From JBGTGG01 sp964398945 (lineage in GTDB: Bacteria > Bacteroidota > Bacteroidia > Cytophagales > Cyclobacteriaceae): a stretch of DNA of 64,000 bases. The position numbers and the translations under genes are program-made. Positions 27,255-34,649 of the stretch are shown here, in pieces. The stretch is from positions 101,058 to 165,057 of the forward strand of contig CAYNOT010000011.1 in assembly GCA_964398945.1 (NCBI GenBank), given 5' to 3'. The notes below the pieces were generated by a model. That model did no database searches, was not told the origin of the DNA, and saw nothing but the letters and a program-made list of their open reading frames with translations. Position 1 is the stretch's first letter; each line of letters begins with the position of its first letter.

Positions 27255-28181
27255 ATGAAGAATATTTTCTGTTTGCTTTTTTTGATTCCATCCTTATCGT
27301 TTTCACAAAAAGCTGTTCCCGAACTCTGGGGGACCCCGGTTCACGATGATGCAAAAATCCTTTCGGCATCTACAATTTCCCAACTTGAATCCCAACTAAA
27401 AGCATTTGAGGATTCTACATCCAATCAAATTGCCATTCTCATAATTAAATCACTTGACGGGGAAGTATTGGAAGAATACGCTTTGCGCGTTGCTGAAACC
27501 TGGAAGCTCGGTCAAAAAGATAAAGACAATGGTGTCTTGCTTTTGATCGCGATTGAAGATAAAAAAATGAGGATAGAAGTTGGATATGGATTGGAGGGCC
27601 CCTTGCCGGATGCCATCTGCAACCAGATTATCCGTAATGAAATCACCCCCAACTTTCGTAGACAAGATTTTGATGCAGGCGTATTGGCGGGTGTCGATGC
27701 GATAATGAAATCCATCGCAGGAGAATATGTAGCTGATAATTTTGACGGGGGAGACATTGGGCTTAACAATATGATGTCCACAAGTGAGCGCATTTTCATG
27801 GGGCTTTTTGTTTTCGGCATCCTCGGGGTATTTGTTGCTGTCGGTATTTTTACCCCGGGCTGTGCCGGTTGGGGGCTTTACGGTTTCCTAATGGTCTTCT
27901 TTGCCACTTTTCCCATGGTCATCTTTGGTATACAAGGTGGCCTAATCACCTTGATCACCTACGCCATTGGATTTCCTATTCTAAAGCTCCTTATCGGTAA
28001 ATCAGCATGGGGCAAAAAGATTTCTGAAAAAATGAAAAACAATAGTGGTGGCCGGTCCGGAGGTGGATGGTCATCAGGTGGAGGATGGTCTTCTGGCGGT
28101 GGAGGATGGTCAAGTGGCGGGGGTGGCTTCTCAGGAGGCGGAGGAAGCTTTGGTGGTGGTGGTTCCAGCGGATCCTGGTAG
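27255..28181 (+). CDS. TPM-domain protein with glycine/serine-rich tail (YgcG-like)
   Basis: A 308-residue protein with signal peptide MKNIFCLLFLIPSLSFS. A TPM domain follows (about residues 25-150; DDAKILSASTISQLESQLKAF, NQIAILIIKSLDGEVLEEYA, GQKDKDNGVLLLIAIEDKKM and RIEVGYGLEG). Two or three hydrophobic helices (about 185-240) and a C-terminal repetitive tail of GGWSSGG/GGGFSGG units complete it. This is the YgcG layout of membrane-anchored TPM proteins. I used ATG 27255 at the signal peptide. It is probably cotranscribed with the preceding TPM gene. Confidence 0.8.
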   Translation: MKNIFCLLFLIPSLSFSQKAVPELWGTPVHDDAKILSASTISQLESQLKAFEDSTSNQIAILIIKSLDGEVLEEYALRVAETWKLGQKDKDNGVLLLIAIEDKKMRIEVGYGLEGPLPDAICNQIIRNEITPNFRRQDFDAGVLAGVDAIMKSIAGEYVADNFDGGDIGLNNMMSTSERIFMGLFVFGILGVFVAVGIFTPGCAGWGLYGFLMVFFATFPMVIFGIQGGLITLITYAIGFPILKLLIGKSAWGKKISEKMKNNSGGRSGGGWSSGGGWSSGGGGWSSGGGGFSGGGGSFGGGGSSGSW

Positions 28182-28284
28182 GCTTTTATTTATGATTTGG
28201 TGAATTCTTGATTGATTTGTGCTTTCGCATAAAACCATCAAATCCCCCAATCTTCAAATCACCAAATAAACCAATCTTCAAATG

Positions 28285-28316
28285 TTTAGTAATTCTGCCT
28301 GCTTATCTTAATTTTG
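28285..28316 (+). promoter_or_regulatory. Putative promoter of glyA
   Basis: TAATTTTG at 28309-28316 matches the -7 consensus. A weak -33 match, TTTAG at 28285-28289, lies 19 bases upstream. The glyA ATG at 28370 follows after a 53-base gap. The preceding 100 bases contain repeats of the word ATCTTCAAAT, common filler in such genomes. Confidence 0.35.
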
Positions 28317-28369
28317 GGCGAATTTTAAAACATTGTTCAATCCCTCCGATTCCAAACCCAAAGAGCTTA

Positions 28370-29638
28370 ATGAAACGCGACAAAGTCATCTTCGATCTTA
28401 TTGAAAAAGAAAAAAAACGCCAACAAGATGGTATTGAACTAATTGCCTCTGAAAATTTTACTTCCCCACAAGTAATGAAGGCAATGGGCACCGTGCTCAC
28501 CAACAAATACGCGGAAGGACTTCCCGGAAAGCGGTATTATGGAGGCTGCGAAGTGGTCGATGAGATTGAACAACTCGCTATTGATCGTGCAAAAGAACTT
28601 TTTGGGGCAACGTGGGCGAATGTTCAACCACATTCTGGCGCCCAGGCCAATGCTGCTGTTATGCTTGCCGTATTGAAAGCTGGCGATAAAATTTTAGGGT
28701 TTGATCTTTCCCATGGCGGACACCTTACGCACGGGTCGCCTGTTAATTTTTCAGGCAAACTTTACAAACCATCCTTTTATGGTGTAGAAGAATCTACCGG
28801 GCTTATCGATTTTGACAATGTTATTAAAGTTGCGAAAAAAGAAAAACCCAAATTGATTGTTTGCGGGGCATCCGCTTACAGTCGCGATTGGGATTATAAA
28901 AAATTAAGGGAAGCTGCCGATAGCGTAGGTGCATTGCTGCTGGCAGACATTGCCCACCCTGCAGGTTTGATTGCAAGGGGGTTGTTGAATGATCCGATGG
29001 AACATTGCCACATCGTAACCACTACAACACATAAGACCTTGCGTGGGCCACGAGGAGGAATGATCATGGTAGGGAAGAATTTCGATAACCCCTGGGGGTT
29101 GACTACCCCTAAAGGGGAATTGAGAAAAATAACTTCCATCCTTGATTCCGGGGTTTTCCCTGGAACGCAAGGCGGCCCGTTGGAACATGTAATCGCAGCC
29201 AAAGCAATTTCATTTCAGGAAGCACTTTCGGATGACTACTTCAAATACGTTGTCCAGGTAACGAAGAATGCAAAAGCAATGGCCGATGCATTTGTGGAGC
29301 GTGGCTACAAAATAATTTCCGGTGGCACCGACAACCACTTAATGTTGATTGATTTGCGTTCAAAAAAATTAACGGGCAAGAAAGCTGAAGAAGCGTTGAT
29401 ACAAGCTGATATCACCATCAACAAAAACATGGTCCCGTTTGATACGGAATCACCGTTTGTAACATCGGGGATGCGCATCGGCACACCCGCCATTACCACC
29501 CGTGGATTAGTAGAGAAAGATGTGGTGCGTGTTGTTGAATTGATTGATGAAGCACTTCAAAAACCGGATGACAAAAAGAATATCAAAAGCGTAAAGCAAA
29601 AGGTGAACCGCTTCATGAAGAAGTTTCCTTTGTATTAA
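28370..29638 (+). CDS. glyA: Serine hydroxymethyltransferase
   Basis: PLP enzyme that converts serine and tetrahydrofolate to glycine and methylene-THF; 422 residues. Motifs: LIASENFTSPQVMKAMGT near residue 24, LTNKYAEGLPGKRYYGGCE, QPHSGAQANAAV, and the PLP lysine in VTTTTHKTLRGPRGGMIM (near residue 225). C-terminal SGMRIGTPAITTRGL is present. I chose ATG 28370 (MKRDKVIFDLIEKEKKR), because upstream codons give no family-like sequence. The tatC start lies 32 bases after the stop. Confidence 0.96.
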   Translation: MKRDKVIFDLIEKEKKRQQDGIELIASENFTSPQVMKAMGTVLTNKYAEGLPGKRYYGGCEVVDEIEQLAIDRAKELFGATWANVQPHSGAQANAAVMLAVLKAGDKILGFDLSHGGHLTHGSPVNFSGKLYKPSFYGVEESTGLIDFDNVIKVAKKEKPKLIVCGASAYSRDWDYKKLREAADSVGALLLADIAHPAGLIARGLLNDPMEHCHIVTTTTHKTLRGPRGGMIMVGKNFDNPWGLTTPKGELRKITSILDSGVFPGTQGGPLEHVIAAKAISFQEALSDDYFKYVVQVTKNAKAMADAFVERGYKIISGGTDNHLMLIDLRSKKLTGKKAEEALIQADITINKNMVPFDTESPFVTSGMRIGTPAITTRGLVEKDVVRVVELIDEALQKPDDKKNIKSVKQKVNRFMKKFPLY

Positions 29639-29670
29639 TAAATAGTTTGGGGTAGGAAAAAGTTTTGAGT

Positions 29671-30510
29671 ATGAGCAGTGAAAAAGAAATGTCCTTCCTT
29701 GACCACCTGGAAGAACTCCGTTGGCATGTAGTGCGTTCGTTGATTGCAATACTCACACTTACCATAGCTGCATTTATTACGGCTCCTTGGATTTTTCAAA
29801 ACATCATATTCGCACCAACCTATACAAGTTTTCCTACATTCCAATGGTTGTGCAAACTTGGGCAGTTAGCAAATATGGAAGATACCCTGTGCCTCCAGAG
29901 TATGGATGTTAAAATCCAAAGCAGGCTCATGACTGGTCAGTTTACCATGCACCTGACTGCTTCACTCGTAATGGGCCTCATCGTATCTTTCCCTTATGTA
30001 GCGTGGGAAATCTGGCGGTTTGTGAAGCCGGGGCTTCAGCCTACCGAGCGAAAGTATTCGCGAGGGGCCGTGTTTTCCATTTCATTCTTGTTTTTTACGG
30101 GTGTCTTATTCGGGTATTATGTAATGGCGCCAATGTCTGTTTATTTTTTGGCGAATTATTCGATCAGTGATATGATCGTAAATGAATTCGATATCACTTC
30201 GTATGTCGGCACCATTACAACATTAGTGCTTGGCAGTGGTCTGCTTTTTCAACTGCCCATTGTTGTTTACTTCCTTTCCAAGGTAGGAATTGTAACACCT
30301 CAATTTTTGAGACAGTACCGGAAACATTCCATCGTTATCATATTGGTAATTGCTGCTATTGTAACGCCTCCCGATCCGTTGAGCCAGGTCTTAATTGCAT
30401 TTCCATTGTACATGCTTTATGAATTCAGTATCTTCATTTCAGCATTTGTGGTAAGGCGAAAGGCAAAAGAAGAAGCGCGGGAAAATTTAAAAAATCAAAC
30501 AAGTCAATGA
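29671..30510 (+). CDS. tatC: Sec-independent translocase TatC
   Basis: Core receptor of the twin-arginine export pathway in the inner membrane; 279 residues with six transmembrane helices. The N-terminal SFLDHLEELRWHVVRSLIAI matches the TatC signature with its conserved glutamates. FPYVAWEIWRFVKPGL, the FYSxGAVFSISFLFFTG-like helix 4 region and RKHSIVIILVIAAIVTPPDPLSQ follow. A long periplasmic loop carries cysteines (WLCKL, DTLCLQ), common in Bacteroidota TatC. I used ATG 29671; the TTG at 29665 adds two residues. rpiB overlaps its stop by 4 bases. tatA is not in the window. Confidence 0.93.
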   Translation: MSSEKEMSFLDHLEELRWHVVRSLIAILTLTIAAFITAPWIFQNIIFAPTYTSFPTFQWLCKLGQLANMEDTLCLQSMDVKIQSRLMTGQFTMHLTASLVMGLIVSFPYVAWEIWRFVKPGLQPTERKYSRGAVFSISFLFFTGVLFGYYVMAPMSVYFLANYSISDMIVNEFDITSYVGTITTLVLGSGLLFQLPIVVYFLSKVGIVTPQFLRQYRKHSIVIILVIAAIVTPPDPLSQVLIAFPLYMLYEFSIFISAFVVRRKAKEEARENLKNQTSQ

Positions 30511-30938
30511 TGAAAATTGCAATCGGAGGCGACCATGCAGGATATGAATTAAAGGAATTGGTGGAATCCCATCTTCAAGAAAAGGGGTTTGCATTCAAAG
30601 ATTTCGGAACCAATAGCCCCGGTTCGGTTGACTATCCTGACTTTGCACATCCTGTTTCCTTTGCAGTTGAAGCGGGTGAATTTGATTTAGGCATTCTGGT
30701 GTGTGGAAGTGCCAATGGAGTGGCGATTACCGCCAACAAGCATCAAGGCATCCGTGCCGCTATTTGCTGGACAGAGGAATTGGCCGCATTGGCCCGGCAA
30801 CATAACAATGCCAATGTGCTTTGTTTGCCTGCGCGCTTCATCCCTGCCGAACTTGCACTAAAAATTGTTGATACCTTTTTATCGACTGGTTTTGAAGGTG
30901 GGCGCCATGCCACCCGTGTGAATAAAATCGGTTGTTGA
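30507..30938 (+). CDS. rpiB: Ribose 5-phosphate isomerase B
   Basis: RpiB/LacAB-family isomerase of the pentose phosphate pathway; 143 residues. Motifs: IAIGGDHAGYELKELV at the N terminus, GTNSPGSVDYPDFAHPV near residue 36, the catalytic cysteine in ILVCGSANGVAITANKH, and RAAICWTEELAALARQHNNANVLCLPAR. It overlaps tatC by 4 bases. Its last 52 codons lie in a direct repeat whose second copy begins at 31191. The C terminus (NKIGC) is encoded within the converging membrane-protein remnant. Confidence 0.93.
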   Translation: MMKIAIGGDHAGYELKELVESHLQEKGFAFKDFGTNSPGSVDYPDFAHPVSFAVEAGEFDLGILVCGSANGVAITANKHQGIRAAICWTEELAALARQHNNANVLCLPARFIPAELALKIVDTFLSTGFEGGRHATRVNKIGC

Positions 30939-31035
30939 TCAACACGTAATTCCCTTCCGGGGTGCGCTTGTATTTTTTCTTGAGGGTTGGAATTCGCCCG
31001 AATACCTTCGGCATTGCATCCTCACTATCAATGAT
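30783..31035. repeat. Direct repeat, copy A (rpiB / membrane-protein junction)
   Basis: About 253 bases that recur as copy B at 31191-31445. I count roughly eight substitutions and a 2-base difference in a T run (5 T near 30876-30880 versus 7 T near 31284-31290), so about 96% identity. Copy A holds the intact rpiB 3' end and the 3' end of a membrane-protein paralog in which the TGA stop has become CGA (30928-30930). Confidence 0.85.
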
Positions 31036-31118
31036 TACCCCCCCCCACCAATGCAGAGACTTCTGTACTTTCTCGGGGAGGTTGAGGTAGTTGTAATAAA
31101 TCCTGTTGGCGTTGGCGC
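30928..31118 (-). pseudogene. 3' remnant of a second membrane-protein paralog
   Basis: On the minus strand the sequence reads NRIYYNYLNLPEKVQKSLHW, then GGVIIDSEDAMPKVFGRIP and TLKKKYKRTPEGNYVLINN. The last part is nearly identical to the C terminus of the intact gene at 31338-32849, while the upstream part differs from it yet is coding-like. A 9-G run lies at the change of similarity. Upstream the frame closes at a stop in the REP-like hairpin region. It looks like the tail of a formerly adjacent paralog; the rest is gone. Confidence 0.55.
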
Positions 31119-31124
31119 AAACAG

Positions 31125-31173
31125 TTGAGCGGGACGCTCAAAATGTGTAGGGTCGTAGCGGGACGCTATGACC
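31125..31173. repeat. Pair of REP-like hairpins
   Basis: Two stem-loops share the loop GGGAC. The first has stem TTGAGC / GCTCAA (31125-31141). The second has stem GGTCGTAGC / GCTATGACC (31151-31173) with one G-T wobble. They lie between the two copies of the direct repeat, 17 bases before copy B. Such small paired palindromes resemble REP elements mobilised by RAYT transposases, but no RAYT gene is in the window. Confidence 0.6.
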
Positions 31174-31190
31174 AGATTGGGGGGTTGTTT

Positions 31191-31445
31191 GCCGCATTGG
31201 CCCGGCAACATAACAATGCCAATGTGCTTTGTTTGCCTGCGCGCTTCATCCCTGTCGAACTTGCACTAAAAATTGTTGATACCTTTTTTTATCGACTGGT
31301 TTTGAAGGTGGGCGCCATGCCACCCGTGTGAATAAAATCAGTTGTTGATCAACACGTAATTCCCCTCCGGGGTGCGCTTGTATTTTTTCTTTAGGGTTGG
31401 AATTCGCTCGAATACCTTCGGCATTACCTCCTCACTATCAATGAT
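31191..31445. repeat. Direct repeat, copy B, with a truncated rpiB fragment
   Basis: Second copy of the 30783-31035 segment. On the plus strand it carries a promoterless 3' fragment of rpiB (ALARQHNNANVLCLPARFIP onward), which is shifted out of frame by the longer T run near 31284-31290. On the minus strand it supplies the real 3' end of the membrane-protein gene. The rpiB piece here is a dead fragment. Confidence 0.85.
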
Positions 31446-32849
31446 CATTTCTGGCGCATCCCGTTCAAAATATTTGTTGATCGTGATAATATTTTCGTAA
31501 CGATCTGTTTCTTTAAAGATTTGGGAAGCTAAACCCCAATTAAAAAACGGTGTTGCCAACCGGTTTTCCAAATAGCCCGCTATCTCATCGCCAAGAATCA
31601 AAACCCTTTTGTTTTTCCCTTTGATTGTTGGCGTGCTTATCCACAACTGATCATACGAAACAAGGTCAACTGTTTTGTACCTGATCAAAAAACAGGGGGC
31701 GGTCATCCCAATAAAAAACACCCAAAATCCAATCAACAAGAATCGCTTCCTTCTAATAGTTAAAAACAGATGGGTAATAAAAAAACTAAATCCTGGAATC
31801 AGGGTTATAAAACTTTGTGGCCTGAAGTCATCGGTAAAAAATGCATGGACAAAACCAAACAGCGTCCATAGAAACATCAGCTGCACCAACTGCGATTGAT
31901 ATTTGGTAAGGCGTGATTCCCTGTTCAGAACAACAAACGACAGCAAGAGGAACAACAAGGGTGTTGCCGCCAAAAGAAAAATGCTTTTCCCCCCAACCAG
32001 CATCGCACCATACAAACTAAAACCCGGGATATAATAATATTCCCAAATGGAGCTGGTGGCACTGTTTAGATAGTAGACACTAATCAAAAGTGCATGCGGC
32101 AACAAAAAACCTGTTGCACATAGCAAGTAGGTGCGCAGTGTACTCCTGGTAAATAAAACCAAGAGGAGCAGTGCACCAGGAAAGAAAATGAAAAAAGAAA
32201 AACTGAACAAGGTGGCAATACTGATGAACAACCCCAACTTAAATATCGTCTCGTCCAATTGCGCGCGAAACTCAAGTTCTTTGTACAGCTTGTTCAAGGC
32301 AAACAACAGCACTCCAGCGCCAAGCAATTCCCCCGTTAGCGCAATGGTATCGAAGGAAAAGAAAAACAACAAGGAAAACAACAAAGAAGGAATGTAGGTG
32401 TTTTCCGTGAACACTTTCTTGTCAATCAACAAAACCCCGAAAAATGCGCTTTGAAAAAAAATCAAAATGAATGCAATACTATGGCGGGCCAATAAAGACC
32501 GGCCAAAGATTAAATCCATTAACCCTTGAAACCAGGCGTTCAGTGGTGCCACCGAATCCACAATTCCGGTATACGGCATGAAGCCTTCATGAAACCGTTC
32601 GCCCCAGATAAAATTCTTAAGTTCAGGAAGGGTAAGGGGGAGAGGGTCAATAAAGCCCGGCAGATAAAGCAGTGCCATCAATAAGAGCAGCCCCAAGAGT
32701 CGGTAAGGATCGTTTATTCTAAAATATGAAAGCAAATCAAACAGTAAATGGTAGTCCGTAAAATAGAACAGGTTTTTTAAAAGAAGGAAGCAAACCCCCA
32801 AATATTTTGGTAGTATATTTGCGCCATGGCCGGATCCACTCGACAACAA
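31338..32849 (-). CDS. Polytopic membrane protein, glycosyltransferase-like
   Basis: Up to 503 residues with about ten hydrophobic helices followed by a soluble C-terminal domain of about 110 residues (RVLILGDEIAGYLENRLATP, ... PEMIIDSEEVMPKVFERIP). The pattern of a membrane part plus a small C-terminal domain resembles Bacteroidota proteins related to GT-C type transferases, but I see no decisive catalytic motif. The N-terminal start is uncertain: the TTG at 32849 overlaps the divergent rbfA start, and the real start is probably further inside. A paralog remnant lies just beyond its 3' end. Confidence 0.55.
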   Translation of the reverse strand: MLSSGSGHGANILPKYLGVCFLLLKNLFYFTDYHLLFDLLSYFRINDPYRLLGLLLLMALLYLPGFIDPLPLTLPELKNFIWGERFHEGFMPYTGIVDSVAPLNAWFQGLMDLIFGRSLLARHSIAFILIFFQSAFFGVLLIDKKVFTENTYIPSLLFSLLFFFSFDTIALTGELLGAGVLLFALNKLYKELEFRAQLDETIFKLGLFISIATLFSFSFFIFFPGALLLLVLFTRSTLRTYLLCATGFLLPHALLISVYYLNSATSSIWEYYYIPGFSLYGAMLVGGKSIFLLAATPLLFLLLSFVVLNRESRLTKYQSQLVQLMFLWTLFGFVHAFFTDDFRPQSFITLIPGFSFFITHLFLTIRRKRFLLIGFWVFFIGMTAPCFLIRYKTVDLVSYDQLWISTPTIKGKNKRVLILGDEIAGYLENRLATPFFNWGLASQIFKETDRYENIITINKYFERDAPEMIIDSEEVMPKVFERIPTLKKKYKRTPEGNYVLINN

Positions 32850-33212
32850 AAGTATGCTCGCCTTATTCAGAAGGAGATAAGTGACATTTTTCAGCGCGAC
32901 AAAAAAGGCATACTGGAAAATGCCTTTATTACGGTAGCAGAGGTAAAAGTTAGCCCGGATTTAAGTGTCGCGAAAATCTATTTGACGATGATGCTCGAAA
33001 AAGACAAGGCTGCCATTCTTGAAAGGATAAACGAAAGGAAAAGTGAGATCCGAAAAGCGTTGGGCAATTCCATTGGCAAGCATGTCCGCATTGTTCCTGA
33101 AATAATTTTTTATATTGACGAGGTGGAAGAAAGGGCCAGTCGCCTGGAAAAACTTATTGACGACCTGCACATACCGCCTGCCGCCCCCGAGGGTGATTCT
33201 TCAAATAAATAA
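32826..33212 (+). CDS. rbfA: Ribosome-binding factor A
   Basis: A 128-residue 30S maturation factor, important for processing the 16S rRNA 5' end. The KH-like fold is recognisable: RQQKYARLIQKEISDIFQRD, VAEVKVSPDLSVAKIYLTMM, RKALGNSIGKHVRIVPEIIF and IDEVEERASRLEKLID. ATG start, with a -7-like TATATTTG only 4 bases upstream (32814-32821), so the transcript may be nearly leaderless. The permease gene follows after 12 bases. Confidence 0.92.
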   Translation: MAGSTRQQKYARLIQKEISDIFQRDKKGILENAFITVAEVKVSPDLSVAKIYLTMMLEKDKAAILERINERKSEIRKALGNSIGKHVRIVPEIIFYIDEVEERASRLEKLIDDLHIPPAAPEGDSSNK

Positions 33213-33224
33213 CAAAGCCTCATT

Positions 33225-34448
33225 TTGAACCTGCCTTTTTTCATCGCAAGAAGATACCTGCTTTCGAAAAGGAAAAAGAATTTCATCAACATTATTTCAA
33301 TTTTATCAATTCTGGGTGTGTCGCTGAGCACAGCCGCATTGATTATTGTCCTATCCGTTTTCAATGGACTGGAAGAACTGCTTCAATCGCTCAACAATGC
33401 TTTTGATCCACAGATCAAGATTGAGGCTTCCAAAGGAAAAAGCTTTGAGGTATCCGGGCCCATGCTTGATTCCCTGGAAAAAATCGATGGCGTTGAAATC
33501 ATTACAGAAGTAATAGAAGACTACGCGTATGTGCGGTATCGCGATGCCAATCAAGTGATAACGTTAAAGGGGGTAGGCTCCAACTTTGTCGATCATCATC
33601 GTTTGGAAAACAGTATCGTACAAGGCGAGCTCACATTAATGGATGGGCGTATTCCGTATGCGGTTATCGGGCAAGGGGTGCAATATAAACTGACAGTGGA
33701 CCTGACCGATCAAACCCATGCGCTGCAGGTTTATTATATCAAAAATTCTACAACGCGGTCCATTGACCCTTCAAAACTCTACACGCAAAAAACAATTATG
33801 CCACGCGGTGTCTTTTCCATCGTTCAAAATTTTGATGAAAACTATATCCTTGTTCCCCTTGAGTTTGCAAAAGACTTGTTGGATTATGGCGATAAACGAA
33901 CTTCCCTCGAAGTAAAAATAAAAGAAGGCTATAATTTATACGCTGTTCAAAAATCACTGCAAGCAATTTTAGGTAGTTCATTTTCTGTATTAAACCCCGA
34001 AGAGCAGCACCGCGATCTATACAGGCTATTAAAAATGGAAAAACTCTTTACTTTTCTCGGGCTCACTTTATTATTGATGATTGGCTCCATCAATATTTTT
34101 TTCAGTTTAATGATGTTGGCCATCGATAAGAAAAAAGACATCTCCATTTTGGCAGCATTAGGGGCTGATGGCAAATTAGTCCGTAAAATTTTCCTGGTTG
34201 AAGGCGCGCTGATCTCTTTGATTGGTGCAATAAGCGGTCTTGTTTTGGGGGGGTTTTTTTGTTGGCTCCACATCAAATTTGGGATCATCTCGATGGGGAT
34301 GGAATCATCCATTACCGAAGGGTATCCGATGAAAATTGTGGCCTTGGATTTCGGGGTTATCCTGCTTGTTGTAACATTGATCACTTTCGCCATTTCCACT
34401 CGTCCTGCAATATTGGCCGCTCGTTCGGTTTCTGTGCAAAATCTCTAG
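33225..34448 (+). CDS. LolC/LolE-type ABC transporter permease
   Basis: A 407-residue inner-membrane permease of the FtsX/MacB superfamily. The N-terminal FFIARRYLLSKRKKNFINII and following helix (ILSILGVSLSTAALIIVLSVFNG) match LolC/E proteins. A periplasmic domain follows (about residues 50-265), then three C-terminal helices (FLGLTLLLMIGSINIFFSLM, GALISLIGAISGLVLGG and VILLVVTLITFAISTRP). The likely role is lipoprotein release toward the outer membrane. No LolD ATPase gene is adjacent. The start is a TTG at 33225. Confidence 0.85.
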   Translation: MNLPFFIARRYLLSKRKKNFINIISILSILGVSLSTAALIIVLSVFNGLEELLQSLNNAFDPQIKIEASKGKSFEVSGPMLDSLEKIDGVEIITEVIEDYAYVRYRDANQVITLKGVGSNFVDHHRLENSIVQGELTLMDGRIPYAVIGQGVQYKLTVDLTDQTHALQVYYIKNSTTRSIDPSKLYTQKTIMPRGVFSIVQNFDENYILVPLEFAKDLLDYGDKRTSLEVKIKEGYNLYAVQKSLQAILGSSFSVLNPEEQHRDLYRLLKMEKLFTFLGLTLLLMIGSINIFFSLMMLAIDKKKDISILAALGADGKLVRKIFLVEGALISLIGAISGLVLGGFFCWLHIKFGIISMGMESSITEGYPMKIVALDFGVILLVVTLITFAISTRPAILAARSVSVQNL

Positions 34449-34598
34449 TTTACGAATTGAATTAGAAAAAAAACCAAGGTTTTTCAGTCAATTTTCCCTA
34501 ATTTTCGAATTCCGTCTTTAGGAAAAACGGATTTTTAGATGAAATGAGCATGTTGAAAGAAGCCCCTAACAAGGACCAAATGTTGGACATGCGAATTC

Positions 34599-34618
34599 CC
34601 TGTCTGCCGGCAGGCAGG
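34599..34618. repeat. 20-bp GC-rich palindrome
   Basis: CCTGTCTGCC followed directly by GGCAGGCAGG, a near-perfect palindrome with one G-T pair. It lies 31 bases before the SNF2-type gene, in an otherwise AT-rich leader. It could be a degenerate dispersed palindromic repeat or a cis-acting hairpin. Confidence 0.55.
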
Positions 34619-34649
34619 CATGTAACGATATAAAAGTTGCATAAAGCAC

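Noticed and set aside
31125..31331. A short plus-strand protein across the rpiB repeat
   Set aside because: Its conserved part is only the copied rpiB 3' end and its beginning is hairpin sequence; it is a fragment, not a gene.
30783..31445. Direct repeats as att sites of an integrated element
   Set aside because: Only about 155 bases lie between the copies and there is no integrase or cargo. A local duplication explains it better.
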